Positions 43,338-54,019 of a DNA stretch of 64,000 bases are shown piece by piece. This stretch comes from Prorocentrum cordatum (Eukaryota > Sar > Dinophyceae > Prorocentrales > Prorocentraceae). Numbering within the stretch: the first letter of the stretch is position 1; every line of letters begins with the position of its first letter. The stretch lies in contig CAUYUJ010015837.1 of the NCBI GenBank assembly GCA_963575745.1, forward strand, positions 534,122 through 598,121, written 5' to 3'. The notes below the pieces were generated by a model, which saw nothing but the letters and a program-made list of their open reading frames with translations, searched no databases and was not told where the DNA came from. Made by a program: the position numbers and the translations under genes.

Positions 43338-43590
43338 CGGCCGGGCCGAGGTAGAAGATCGAGGTCGGCTCTGGGAGGGTACCCGAGTGTTGGACGCTCT
43401 TGTGCCTCCTGGGGGAGGGCATCCTCGAGCGTTCTGCAGTTTGGCCGGCGGAGGGTCTCATGTACCGAAGCAGTGTGATAAGCAACAAGTGTGATAACAA
43501 AAACAGGTGTGATCCAAAAGCAAGTGTGCTGAGTTGTTGTTTTTGTATCACACTTGTGTATCACACTTGTTCAAATCATGTTCTTCTGTC
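43338..43590 (+). repeat. ~160-bp dispersed repeat, copy 4, split by an insertion
   Basis: Begins CCGGGCCGAGGTAGAAGATC and runs to GGCCGGCGGAGGGTCTCATG (43,451-43,470). The expected tail ATGTTCTTCTGTCC is found only at 43,577, after a ~100-bp inverted-repeat insertion. Confidence 0.8.
43474..43576. mobile_element. ~100-bp fold-back inserted in a dispersed repeat
   Basis: AGTGTGATAAGCAACAAGTG and TGATAACAAAAAC on the left pair with GTTTTTGTATCACAC and TTGTGTATCACACTTGTT on the right, over about 35 bp with a short loop. GTGTGATA and its complement recur through the arms. It is AT-richer than its surroundings. Confidence 0.72.
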
Positions 43591-44870
43591 CCAGGTCCGG
43601 TCGTAGCATGGCCAGAGCCATGGGATCGCTTAGATTTCGGGGCGCCCGGTCCTTCTTCCGTCGCGCTTCCTGGCCCCCCATCGTCCGCGCACGGGCCCTG
43701 GGGCCATGATGTTCGTGAGCCTCCTCGCTTCCACGCCCCGCTCGCACGTCGGGCACGTCCCTTTATAGGGGGATCTTCAAAAGTAGTAAACAAATGATAT
43801 GGGGGCGATCTTTTGACTTTTCTTGACCATTTGGGGGTATTTTGTGACTACTTTTGTTTTTCGTCCAAAATCCGCCTGTAGGGGGGCATGCCCGACCTAA
43901 CCCCACTCTCGAAGGCCCCCGAGGTTGCGCCAAGTCTGGGGTGCACAAAGACTCTCATGGTTGTTCTCGAGGGGAAAATCGGAGTCCGCCACGGGCTACT
44001 GCCTTTCGGTGGAGTTCTCGGGCCCCGAGCAGCCCTTCACCCCTATCCGCCTCTGCGGGGGACGCGGATCACGCAACATCTTTTTTCAAATTCCAGCCCC
44101 TCTTGAATCTTGGAGGGTTGGATCAGCCAGAACAGACGCGCGAGAGCGACAGGCCAGGGCGTTGGAGGGCTGCAGTGGTGAAAGTCATTGGAATGGCGAG
44201 CTCCAACCCGTTTTTCACAACTCAGCCCTCCAAGGTCCTGAAAAATGTTCCTCTCCCACATTCCCCGATACGTGTGTTTGAACTGCAAGGTTTGTCTGTG
44301 GGTCGGAAGTACGAGCACCGCGTTGCTCGGAGTCTCCCTCGCCAGCCACGTCCCCGACGGCCCTCAGGCCTGGTGCTGCCCTTAGTTGATACGTATGCCA
44401 ATGTCCTTCGCCCGCCCTGTCCGTGGCTCTTATGATGCCCTCTGTTGGCACCACCTCTTTCTGGCTCATCAGCGCCCCAGGTGGTTCTCACCAGTCCCCG
44501 TGGACGTTTGTGCAGGGGGAAGAAAACTGCGATTATCACCAGTTCACTACTCCCTTGTCTTGAGATTGGCAGTACCGCATTACCTCTAGAGTGGACCGCG
44601 GCAAGTCCTGCCACCACGCCAGTACTGCATCGAAGTGTCCTCAGGACTGTTCTACCATGGGTTCACCATGGTTCTTCCGTTTTGCCATGGTTCCAGTATG
44701 TTTATCTTGGGCCCCTGCGGGACCCCAGGAAACTTCCTAGGTCATCCAGCGATCCAGCTGCATACTGCAAGTCCCGCTGCCGTGCAAGCCCAGCACCTTT
44801 GGTGGCGACCTGTGCGGGGAGTCGCACAGGAGACCAGCACCTGCGACGCTCCGTGACCCGAGGCGTGGGG
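43590..44870. other. No recognisable gene
   Basis: The frame at 43,854-44,435 has normal-looking composition but no motif I know, and the minus strand is open as well. No clear repeat. Confidence 0.45.
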
Positions 44871-44879
44871 AGCTGCACG

Positions 44880-45040
44880 GCCGGACCGAGGTATACGATC
44901 GAGGTCGATTCGGGGAGGGTGCCCTCATGTTCTTCGTGACTGTTGCATGTTGTTGTGCATTCTGGGGGAGGGCACCCTCGGATGCTCTTCAGTATGGCCG
45001 GCGGAGGGTCTCATGTTATTGAAGGATGTTCTTCTGTTTT
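44880..45040 (+). repeat. ~160-bp dispersed repeat, copy 2
   Basis: Full-length copy: CGGACCGAGGTATACGATCG, TTCGGGGAGGGTGCC, CATTCTGGGGGAGGGC, GGCCGGCGGAGGGTCTCATG, ATTGAAGGATGTTCTTCTG. The GGCCTCTTGGG tract starts about 90 bp downstream. Confidence 0.85.
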
Positions 45041-45124
45041 TGGTCCAGATGTACCAGTCTGTGACCCGTTCTCCCGCGTCTTGGCGGGGGTTCTCTTCTC
45101 GTCTTTGTCGTCTTCCTCCCTTTC

Positions 45125-45735
45125 TTCTGTCCTGCCTAGGGCTCCTGTGGGGCAGTCTTGGGGGCTCCTTCGGGCCACTTTGGACTGTCTTTTGGGCCCC
45201 TTGTGGGACGTCTTGGGGCTCTTTTGGCCCGTCTTAGGGCCCTCTTGGCCGTCCGGGGGGTCTCTTGCAGCCGTCGCGGGACGGTCGTTGGCGCCATCTT
45301 GTTGGGTCGTCGAGGGGCTCTCTAAGGCTGTCGAGGGGACCTCCGGAGGCCCTCTTGGGCCAGCTTGGGGCTCTCTTGGGGCCGTCCTGAGCCGTCTATG
45401 GGCATTCTTGGATTGTCTTGAGGCCGCAGTGGAGGAGTATTGAGCAATTCTGGGGCCGTTTTGGGGCCTCCAGGGACGTCTGGAGCAGAAGGAAGCCCGA
45501 AATGTGAAGACGCCCAAATCCTTCAAACGCCCGAATCTTTGGTTTGTGCGCCTTCGGGCCCTATTGGGTGTCCTCCTGCGGCGCTCTTGGGACGTCCTGG
45601 AGGCCTCCCTGGGCCGTCTCGGGGCCATCTTAGGGCCGCCTTGGGGGTCCTTGTGGCGCGTTTCGAACGCATCTTTGGCCAACCTGGTGGCCTTGGTTGC
45701 CTGCTTCGGCCGTCTTGGAACCTTGGCATCGCGGA
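45125..45735 (+). repeat. GGCCTCTTGGG tract with core
   Basis: Units such as GGGCCGTCTTGGGGCTC. The core at 45,476-45,560 has GAAGCCCGAAATGTGAAGACG and CCAAATCCTTCAAAC, in the same position and orientation as in the tracts at 19.0 and 51.8 kb. Confidence 0.8.
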
Positions 45736-45764
45736 TACATGTTTGTTGGCCAGGGAGTCGTGGC

Positions 45765-45880
45765 CTCGGGAGGGCGTGCCCACAGTCCTTTACAGGGGAT
45801 CGCGGCCTCGGGAGCGCGTGTCGACCGTTTCTGGCAAGGGACCGTGGCCTCGGGAGCGTGCCTCAACGTGCTTCGAGGCG
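45765..45880 (+). repeat. Short ~42-bp tandem repeat, three copies
   Basis: GTGGCCTCGGGAGGGCGTG, GCGGCCTCGGGAGCGCGTG and GTGGCCTCGGGAGCGTGCC with CAGGGGATC / CAAGGGACC spacers. Confidence 0.75.
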
Positions 45881-45899
45881 TGCGATGCGCGTGCGCGAG

Positions 45900-46430
45900 T
45901 GCGTCGAGAGGGGGGGGCCTTTCGAAGATCACAGAAGCCCTGGCAGACAGCGATTGGCAAACTACCACGGCTCAGCGTGCCAGGGGGCGCGGTGCACGAT
46001 GACGGATCTTGGGCACGATGGTTCTACAGCTCTCCCGACGAGGCTCGAGATTCGGCGGTCGATCACTGCTCCAGTAGCAGACCGAGCTCAGGTCTCTGGG
46101 AGTGTCATGGCACAGCGTAGCTCTTGGTCAAACCCGCGTTCACGAACAGGCAGAGCTCTAAGCTCACTCTGCATCTCGAGATTTCATCGAAAAGCCGCAG
46201 TGGCCCTTCGTCCTGCGCGACCGCGGCCTCACTTTGAGGCGGATCGCCTGGATCGAGGGACGTGCATCCTTGGAAACCACGCACGACGGAAACCCCAAGA
46301 CCAGGGACGACCTCACGAAGCAAGGCAACGTGGCCCTCGCAGTACAGATCACCAAGCTCAACCACAACAGTGACTGCCGCGACCTGGACTGCTTTGACCT
46401 GAGGCGAAAACCCCAATGAGTGGATGATTT
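45900..46430. other. No recognisable gene
   Basis: Both strands are open across much of it (45,504-46,373 plus; 46,105-47,250 minus). Neither has a known motif, and the minus frame runs on into the GATCGA repeat. Confidence 0.45.
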
Positions 46431-47330
46431 GAAAATTGATACTATGGATCTTGAGATCGATTGTGCGATCGATAGTGAGATCGATTGTGTAATCGATTGT
46501 GAGGGCGATGGTCAGGTCGATCGTGAGACCGAGAATGAAATCGATTGAATGAGATCGATAGCGAGATCGATCGCGAGATCGCTCACGATCTCTAGTGAGA
46601 TCGCTTGTGAGATTGATAGTGAGATCGATTGTGAGATCGATGGTGAGATCGATAGAGAAGTCGGTAATGAGATCGATGGTGAGACCGATCGATAAGAAGA
46701 TCGACCAGGAACCCTGGAGCCCGGGAACCTCGCCGCCCTCCGAAATCGGCCCGGAACCAGGAACTGGGAACCCAGGAACCTCGAACGGGGAACCTGGGAA
46801 CCCGGGAATCCAGCCTGCCACCAAAATCGGCGGGGAACTTTCGCCAAATTCTTCAACATCCGCTAGGGCCCCTTCAGTGCAGGCACTGATTGGGGAACAT
46901 CCGCTAGATAGTGGAATCGATAGTGAGGACGATTGTAAGGTCGATCGTGAGACCGAGAGTGACATCGATTGAATGAGATCGATAGCGAGATCGATCGCGA
47001 GATCGCTCATGCGATCTCTAGTGAGATCGCTTGTGAGATTGATAGTGAGATCGATTGTGAGATCGATGGTGAGATCGATCGAGAAGTCGGTAATGAGATC
47101 GATGGTGAGACCGATAGATAAGAAGATCGACCAGGAACCCAGGAACCTGGTAACCTCGCCGCCCTCCGAAATCGGCCCGGAACCTGGAACCGGGAACCCG
47201 GGAACCGGGAACTGGGAACCTGGGAGCCCAGGAACCCAGCCTGCCACCAAAATCGGCGGGGAACTTTCGCCAAATTCTTCAACATCTGCTAGGACCCCTT
47301 CAGTGCAAGCACTGATTGGGGAAAAGGCGT
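46430..47330 (+). repeat. 12-bp GATCGA repeat within a 424-bp tandem duplication
   Basis: Two near-identical copies (about 46,500-46,920 and 46,925-47,330; GAATGAGATCGATAGCGAG at 46,547 and 46,971, 424 bp apart). Each has a GTGAGATCGATN 12-mer array, a GGAACCTGGGAACCC-type short repeat, then a unique part ending AGGCACTGATTGGGGAA. The high similarity shows a recent duplication. Confidence 0.92.
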
Positions 47331-47339
47331 GGCATTAGC

Positions 47340-49120
47340 ACGGTGGCACATCAGTCCAGGTCAGCTCACCATTCCATCACTCCCAGACTTTGGCAGTGCG
47401 ACAAGGCCATTGCATTATCGTGTGACAGGGCGGTCGGATTGGAACCATGACAGCTCTCCCGGGTCCCGAACGTGTGGCAGAGCAACAGTGTACTCACCGT
47501 TCGTGCCCTTTCGGGTCGCGAAGCTGTCTCAGGGCTATCGGGTTTTTGCTCCAGCCCCCTCAAGGTTAGACATTGTGGCAGGCCGTGGGGTTTCCGCAAT
47601 TCCAGCCTTCGAGGTCCTGGAGCTACAGGGGAGACGCTGATAGGGACCCCTTCGGGCTCAGGAGGGGCGGTGGTTTTCGCGCTGTCGCTAAGATCTGAGT
47701 CGATGAACCTCTTCGTGGCCGGGGCTCGGCGTGGCAAGAAAAGCCTTTGCTTTTCTTATTCGGTGTTCCTCCTGGTAGCAGGATGACTGCACGGCTGCGC
47801 ACGCTGGTTCTGAGCTTCCCCGGCCGCAGGAGTTCCCTTCAGGGCATTCTCCAGGAGCAAGCATATGGAGTCTCTCCAAGAGTCGCATCCAGGCCCCAGG
47901 GCGTTCTTGGGGTGCCCTTCCCAGGAGCCTCCTCGGGAGCTCTTCCCGGGAGCCCGCCCAGAGAGCCGCGCCAGGACCATCCACAGGGCTTCGCAATTCT
48001 AGGAATCATACACAGAAGTCCTACCGAGGAGCCCGCCACAGGAGCCCCCCCCCCAGGTGCTCCCGCTCGCTATTGGAGTGCCTCGCTGGGTGATTTACTC
48101 GCCCTGTCGCGCTCGAGAGTGCGCCTCATGGCTGGCGAGCATAGGCCCGTGTCCTGAGTCGGACACCTGACGACTGCAGAAGCGCTCGCGTGCCTTCAGG
48201 AAGCTGGGGGAGAAGGCTCGCAAAGTTCGTGCAGTGGTGGCGTAGACGTCTGACGGAGCGTTGCTGGGGCCAGGAGCGACCGGTTCAAGCAGCACGTCGT
48301 GCGGGAGCAGGCGCGCACGACGTGGTGCCAGATGTTCGAGGCGGCCGCGATACCTCAGGGTTGTGTCTGGTTAGGTCAGCGGGGGGACCGATCCGCCGGC
48401 TCAGTCTGGACGGATGTGCTGTCGGGGCTTCTTTGACTGGTTGATCTTCGTCGAGGACGGTTCAAACGGCACGCTCTAGCTTGCATGTCAGCATGCTCCC
48501 CTTAACCATATCAACGCCGACACCCTCAATTGAGTTGTTTCGTGGATTTTCAGATCAGCGTCGAAGAAGGTCAGCAGATCGTATTAAAGTCATCAATGGC
48601 CTTCTCGCGGAGAAGAGTCAAGAGTGTTTGCTCCATCTGAGCCTCCAGACAGGAAAAGCTCTCCTGGATGCGTGGGCCTGCGGATTAGCGATCAGCCATC
48701 GAGAAGACGGAACAGCAAGAGCGGCAGGAAGCGTTGCGGATGATAGTCCCCCAGGATTGTCACAGCCCGCAGCGCTTCTTGGAACGAATGGTTGGACGGC
48801 CTTGTCCCGCTCCTCAGAACGATGGAGCTGTGAGATGCACCTCGTGGATACCAGCACACGCTCCCCCAGTGCTGCGCTCAATCGAGCGCCGATTCCCGAA
48901 GCAGTGCCTGCACTTCGGGTGCGCGTCTTCGCCGAGCTGCGACGGAAAGCATACAACAGCAAGCTTAGCGTACGTGTGTGTGGCTTGGGTGGTGCGGAAA
49001 GGGTCCTGCCCCCAGGGCTGGGCCGCGTGTGTCTGGGCAGCCGTGTACTGCCCCCCGCACTCGCCCAGTGGGGGAGCGTGGGCCGCTATATGTCCTGCAG
49101 TCGGGCATCTGATTAAGGAA
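47340..49120. other. No recognisable gene
   Basis: 47,830-48,070 has scattered CCAGGAGC motifs. The 48,481-49,116 and 48,734-49,516 frames contain stretches of normal composition (RIKVINGLLAEKSQECLLHL) but no identifiable domain, and they disagree in frame. They could be exon remnants. Confidence 0.4.
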
Positions 49121-49124
49121 CCTC

Positions 49125-49280
49125 CCCCCGAAAAGCTGGGCCAGCGTTTCTTAACCAACTTGCCGGAAAGCTGGGCCACTTTCTTGAGCATGTTCGCCCC
49201 CTCCAGCGTTAACAGCATATGCTGGCCCAGGCTTATTCAAAACATGCCCTGGAAGCTGGCCCAGGCTTCTTCACATCGAA
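49125..49280 (+). repeat. ~40-bp tandem repeat (AAGCTGGGCCA)
   Basis: GAAAGCTGGGCCAG, GAAAGCTGGGCCAC, TATGCTGGCCCAG and GAAGCTGGCCCAG blocks, each followed by a TTTCTT/TTATTC stretch. About four copies. Confidence 0.7.
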
Positions 49281-49439
49281 TTCTCTTGATCGCATTTTCG
49301 GTTGTATGGCTCCCGTGCTCGCCCTCGACCGTGGGTGCTTGGGCGGCTGTGGCTTGCCTCCCCCACGCACACCCGACCTGCCTGGACCGCCATGGCCTGC
49401 CTCCTTCCCTTCGCCCGTGTGTGTTTGGACCGCGGCCCA

Positions 49440-49536
49440 GAGGAGGAGGAGGAGGAGGTACCGATACCGCTGCGCGTCCTGGAGAGTCCTCGTCGCCACG
49501 GCTGCATTCGCCTTGAATTTCTGGTCAGAGCGGCAT
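49440..49536 (+). repeat. Dispersed segment encoding VLESPRRHG, copy 1
   Basis: GAGGAGGAGGAGGTACCGAT followed by CTGGAGAGTCCTCGTCGCCA matches 53,885-53,972 at about 85% identity. Both copies keep the frame EEEE.P.PL.VLESPRRHG.IR.E.LVR. This may be a fragment of a repeated coding sequence; I cannot assign it. 49,540-50,020 has no recognisable gene. Confidence 0.6.
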
Positions 49537-50024
49537 CGGTACCTTTTCGATTCCCCAGCCATGGTGTACCCATCGCCCTTGCCCGTGGGGGCGAGGACCG
49601 CGATGGCTTTCCGCCCATGGCTCTGGGTCGCACGCTGGGTGCCACGGACATGATCTCGCTCATGTGGCTCTGAACAGAGCGTTCCAAACACACAGGGTCC
49701 CGCATAACGATGACTCCACATTTATAGGGTTCCACGCAAGCTGCTATTCATCTTAAAGGTGTTCGGGGCCCACGCGCTGGCATCAGGGACGATACGATCG
49801 CAAGAGCGAGATGATGAGCAGATGCCATTGGTACGTATGAGTCGTGTGATCGGACTACTTTCTTGCCGATTCTCCTCTTCGTCCCCAGGCAGGCGGAAGA
49901 GCGGCAGCTGGCCGATGCACATTGGCATGAGGGTAGCCAGCCAATTGATTTGCTCTTGCAGGAGGAGCGTGGCGGTCGCTCTGACGCCCCTAATCTGCCG
50001 ACCAGTGCCACAGATTGTGTTTCA

Positions 50025-50290
50025 GTTATCGATCGAAGACGCCTACGGCGGATCACCGCCGCCCCACTGGCTGCTTTTTGGAAGCGCCTCTGTGGGCGAA
50101 GGTTGGGATAGAGCTATTGGACCATGTGTTCCCCCAGCTGTCGCTGAAACCTTTCGGGGGACACGTGAAGAAGAGGAGAGCGAGGATAGTGAGGAAAGGG
50201 GAGGAGCTTGAGGAGGAGGAGGAGGAGGAGGAGGAGGAGGAGCAGTAGGAGAAGGAGGAGGAGGAGGAGGAGGAGGAGGAGGAGGACGCT
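50025..50290 (+). repeat. Conserved composite module and GGA tract (copy 2)
   Basis: ATCGAAGACGCCTACGGCGG, ATCACCGCCGCCCC, TATTGGACCATGTGTTCCCC and CCTTTCGGGGGACACGTG align with copies at 8955 and 61,660. GGA triplets follow at 50,205-50,290. 50,290-50,585 separates it from the next GGA tract and holds a short ACG run at 50,498-50,524. Confidence 0.75.
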
Positions 50291-50496
50291 CCGGGCACGT
50301 GTGCGGTCCACTCTGCGGAGCATGGAAAAGCATCAATGGAACTGCCGACTTCTGCGCCGCCGACTTCGTTCCTCAAACATGTTCCAGGTATCATCGGCGC
50401 CTCTTTCACTAAGCCGCTACCGTTGTGGATCGCATACGTCCCCGAAGCGCAGGGAGGGAGTAGGGCGGGTACAGGAGAAGGAGGAGGAAGAGGACA

Positions 50497-50528
<32 letters not shown>

Positions 50529-50584
50529 TCATAATCACCATCATCCCCATCATGCTCGTCATCGCTCTACACGCAAGGACACGT

Positions 50585-52160
50585 GCAGGAGGGAGGAGGA
50601 GGAGGAGGAGGAGGAGGAGGAGGAGGAGGAGGAGGAGGAGGAGGAGGTCTCTTGGGAGCCTCTTGGGGCACTCTTGAGGCCTCCTGGGAGCTTCCTGGGG
50701 GCCTCTTGGAGGCCTTTTGAGGGTCTCCCTGGGCCTATTGGGAGCATTTGTGGGCTTCTTGCCGTCTTAGGAGCTTCTCGGAGCCGACTTGGGGCTCTTT
50801 TGGGGTGCGTCATGGCCGTCTTAGAGGCCATGGTGGGCGTCTGAGAGGCCTCTTGGGCCGTCTTGGGGACGTCTTGGGGCCCTCTTGGGGCAGTCTCGGG
50901 GGCCTCTGAGGCCGTTATGGGGACATCTTGGAGGCCGCAAGGGCTATCTGGAGGCGATCTCGGGGGCCTCCGAGGCCGTCTTAGGCCGTCCGAAGACCGA
51001 AATGAAGCAAATGCCAATATCTTTCAAAAACCAACGGGCAATCAATGATTTTGGCCTCTTCGGGCCTTCCTGGAGGACCTCTTTGAGTCCTCTTGGGCCG
51101 GCTTGGAGGCCTCTTGGGAGCCTCTTTGGCCGTCCGTCTCCCGTCATCTTGAGGCCATCTTGGGCCGCTTTGGAGGCTACCTGGGCTCTTGGGCCGTCTT
51201 GGAGGCCATCTTGGGCGAACTCGACGGCCATCTTGGCCGTCCTGGATGCCATCCTGGGCCATCTTGGAGCCATCTGTAGCGGGAACAGCGTTGGCAACCG
51301 CCTCTTGGCAAGCCTTCGGGTGGCTGGCGCGCCGGGCCGACGCCCCAGGGGGAGTCCTTGCGGCAAAAGAACCAGCACCAGGCCGTATAGGCTCCAGCCC
51401 GCCCGGCACCTCCTTGTGATAAATCTGATCAATCCAACGGGGGGCGGCGGATCGAATGGCCTCTTGGCTCGTGGGTCTGAAGCCTCTTGGGGGCCGTTTC
51501 GGGGCCTCTTGGGGCGTCTTTGCGGCGTCCTGGTGGCCTCTCTGGGCCTCTTGGGGCCTCCTGGGCGCCTCTTGGGGCCTCCTGGGGGCCTCTTGGGGCG
51601 GAAGGCTTGGATTCCGGTTCGTGTTCCATCTCTTGGTTTCCTTTTGGGGCCGTCTTGGGGCCCTCTTGGGCCGTCTTGGGCGCCTCTTGGGCCGTCTTGG
51701 GGTGGGGCACTCTTAGGCCTTTGAAGCCTCTTGGGCAGTTTTACGGTGGTCCTGGGGGCCTACTGGGCCGTCTTGGAGCGTCGGGATGCCGAAAAGGCGA
51801 GATTGCCAAAATCTTTCTAACAACCTAAGGACAATCAGTGATGTTTGCCTCTTGGGGCCCTCGTAGGAGGCCTGTTGGAGGACTCTTGGGGCGTTTTGGA
51901 GGCCTCTTGGGCCATCATGGGGCCATCGTGGGCATTTTGGAACGATATTTCGGCGACTCGGAGCCGTCTTGCACCGTCTGGGGTACCTCGTGGGGCCTTC
52001 TTGTCCCGTCTTGGAGTCCTCTTGGGTCCGAAAAACTCACGCGACAATCCCAGGGGAAGCGCGGCAAGCCCCAAGAGATTTTGGAATTTGGAGCCTCAGG
52101 GATCAGGCAAAGGACCTCGGGACACGCCCACTCCGTGCCCAGAGGCACGGTGGCGGATCG
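50585..52160 (+). repeat. Double GGCCTCTTGGG tract with two cores
   Basis: A GGA tract (50,585-50,648) leads into the longest tract. Two cores, 50,988-51,060 and 51,776-51,855, lie about 790 bp apart; both have ATTGCC/ATGCC, TCTTTC and CAATCA.TGAT. Between them, GGGGCGGCGGATCG (about 51,440) resembles the right-end motif, suggesting two elements joined head to tail. The final right end, GAGGCACGGTGGCGGAT, is at 52,142-52,158. Confidence 0.8.
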
Positions 52161-52224
52161 ATTGACAGGAGGATGACGGGAGGGACTGACAATAAATGAG
52201 AACAGGGATGGGGAGTACCAGGAG

Positions 52225-52455
52225 GATAGGGTAGGGGGGAGGAGGACGAGGAGGAGGAGGAGGAGGAGGAGGAGGAGGAGGAGGAGGAGGAGAGGAGGAG
52301 GAGGAGGAGGAGGGAGGAGGACGAGGAGGAGGATGTGGTGGAGGAGGAGGAGGAGGATGAGGAGGAGGGGGAGAAGGAGGGGGAGGAGGAGGAGGAGGAG
52401 GAGGAGGAGGAGGAGGAGGAGAAGGAGGAGGAGGAAGAGGAGGAAGAGGATAATG
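52225..52455 (+). repeat. GGA microsatellite
   Basis: GGA/GAG triplets with ACG and TGT interruptions. Confidence 0.95.
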
Positions 52456-52459
52456 AACA

Positions 52460-53059
52460 CCTTTAGGATCGGCACGTTTTATGGGATAATGGACCATCGG
52501 GTACCCCTCGCTATGGGATGGACCAGGCAAGTTTGACCAGGAACGGGTCGGGCCTTGGGTCAGTTTGGGACGGGACGGCATTTCTAATGACATGGGCTGT
52601 ATGTCTGTGTGTGTGTGTGGGTGGGTGGGTGTTGCTGCTTCGGTGTTGAGCGTAGCCCGTATTTGTGCAGCTGTCCCCGCCGACTGCCACCCATCGCCGC
52701 GCTGGAGGAGAACTGTGCGTGGTGTGTCTGGCAACCGCAGTCCATTCCGCCGCTGGGCTGCATCGGGTGCAAGCGTATCCTGTGCCTGGGCCGGCCTCGC
52801 CCTCTCTTCCCTCGTCCCGCTTCTCGTCGGGGGCTGCTGCATAGAGGTGCTCCTGGTCCCAGGTGCCCCCATCAGAGTGCCCCCAGCTTTCCGCTCAATC
52901 TTGGAATCCTTGGGGCCCTCTGGGCCTCGTGAGGGGTGCTCCGGAGGCCTTGGGGGCCTCCCCAGAAAATTCCTGGGAGCACCCTTGGGCCAGGGGCACT
53001 CTCTGGCAACACCCGAAGACTCTGCCCTCCCTGCTGCCGTCGGAGACCCGCGCGCGCAG
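52460..53059. other. Unassigned; short fragment related to 12.8-kb cluster
   Basis: 52,980-53,025 (CACCCTTGGGCCAGGGGCAC, then CTGGCAACACCCG) matches the inverted pair near 12,800-12,975. A GTGTG/GGGTG stretch lies at 52,607-52,630. No gene. Confidence 0.5.
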
Positions 53060-53177
53060 ATGCCCTCTCCCACCACGGTGGTCCGGCTGTCCGCCCTCGC
53101 CGTTCTGCTGCCCACGTTTGCTTTGGAGCAGGATCGGCTCGAGCAGCGTGGCACCTCGGAGCATTGGCCGACTAGAC
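53060..53177 (+). CDS. Candidate first exon: signal peptide or anchor
   Basis: From ATG at 53,060: MPSPTTVVRLSALAVLLPTF, then ALEQDRLEQRG, resembling a signal peptide or type II anchor. The frame meets a good GT donor (AGAC|GTAAGAG) at 53,178. It lies 3.2 kb upstream of, and on the same strand as, the glycosyltransferase exons, which would need such a start, but the link is only inference. Confidence 0.3.
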
Positions 53178-53239
53178 GTAAGAGTAATCTTTCGCCAGAG
53201 TGATTTTTGGTGCGGGCCCAATGAGGCCCCCCGATCGCC

Positions 53240-53370
53240 GATTGCGATACGATAGCAGCGGCTTGCGCGCCCGGCGGTGTCCCCAAAGGGCCCCCCCTTG
53301 AGCCGCGCACAAAAGGTCACTCTTGCCTTGGGTCATTCTTGCGTGCACGAGCCGCTTCTTGATGGTCTAG
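53240..53370 (+). pseudogene. Fragment of the retroelement upstream of its RT
   Basis: CGGCTTGCGCG..GAGCCGCGCACAAAAGGTCA matches 4150-4245, the segment just before the RT blocks of the decayed element. The frame LEPRTKGHSCLGSFLRARAA parallels LKPRAKGHCSLG there. The similarity stops at about 53,370. Confidence 0.6.
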
Positions 53371-53884
53371 GGGCCCTGCGAGGGCCTCTGGACCATCAAA
53401 AAGAAAACAAAAAACGGCGAGGGCCTCTGGAACCCCAAGTGGGCCCAAACCATCCGCCGTGACTCCTGCGCAGCGAGAGGCTGTTGCCCCCCTCGCCCTC
53501 CGTCTGCCCGCCTCCTCTCGCCCCTCTCTCGGCGAGAGGCCCGCGCTCGACCTCCGCCCTCTCCCGTGCAGAAGCCTGACCGCCGCATGCCTCCGCCAGC
53601 TCGGCCACGCCGCGCTGGCAGATCGGTGGCTCAAAGACGGGGTCCTGGGGGATGGGGACTCCAGGATAGGAAGGGATCCAAGGGTGGACTTACACTGTTC
53701 GAGACACCTCGTCCTCAGAGCCCCATCCCTCAGGACCCCATGTTTGAACCGCCGAGCAGAGGCCAGCATGGCCAAGCGCACCTGGCGCGTTTCTGCCGCG
53801 CCGTCGCGGCTGCCGCCGTCCGCTCTTGCGCCCTCGGCGCCGACTGGCGTGCTCCTTGGGCTCGCAGGCGATTTCTTGCCCCAG

Positions 53885-53972
53885 GTCCCGGAGGAGGAAG
53901 AGGCACCGAAACCGCTGCTCGTCCTGGAGAGCCCTCGTCGCCACGGCCGAATTCGCTTCGAAATCCTTGTCA
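53885..53972 (+). repeat. Dispersed segment encoding VLESPRRHG, copy 2
   Basis: Partner of 49,440-49,536, with CTGGAGAGCCCTCGTCGCCA. It sits in a 461-codon open frame (53,459-54,844) that otherwise shows only low-complexity Pro/Arg/Ser sequence. Confidence 0.6.
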
Positions 53973-54019
53973 GAACGCACTCCAGGAGAGGGCCGGGGGT
54001 GATGGTTTCGACACCTATT

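Noticed and set aside
52096-53310. 404-codon minus-strand frame
   Set aside because: It includes a poly-Pro stretch from the GGA tract, and the rest has no motif.
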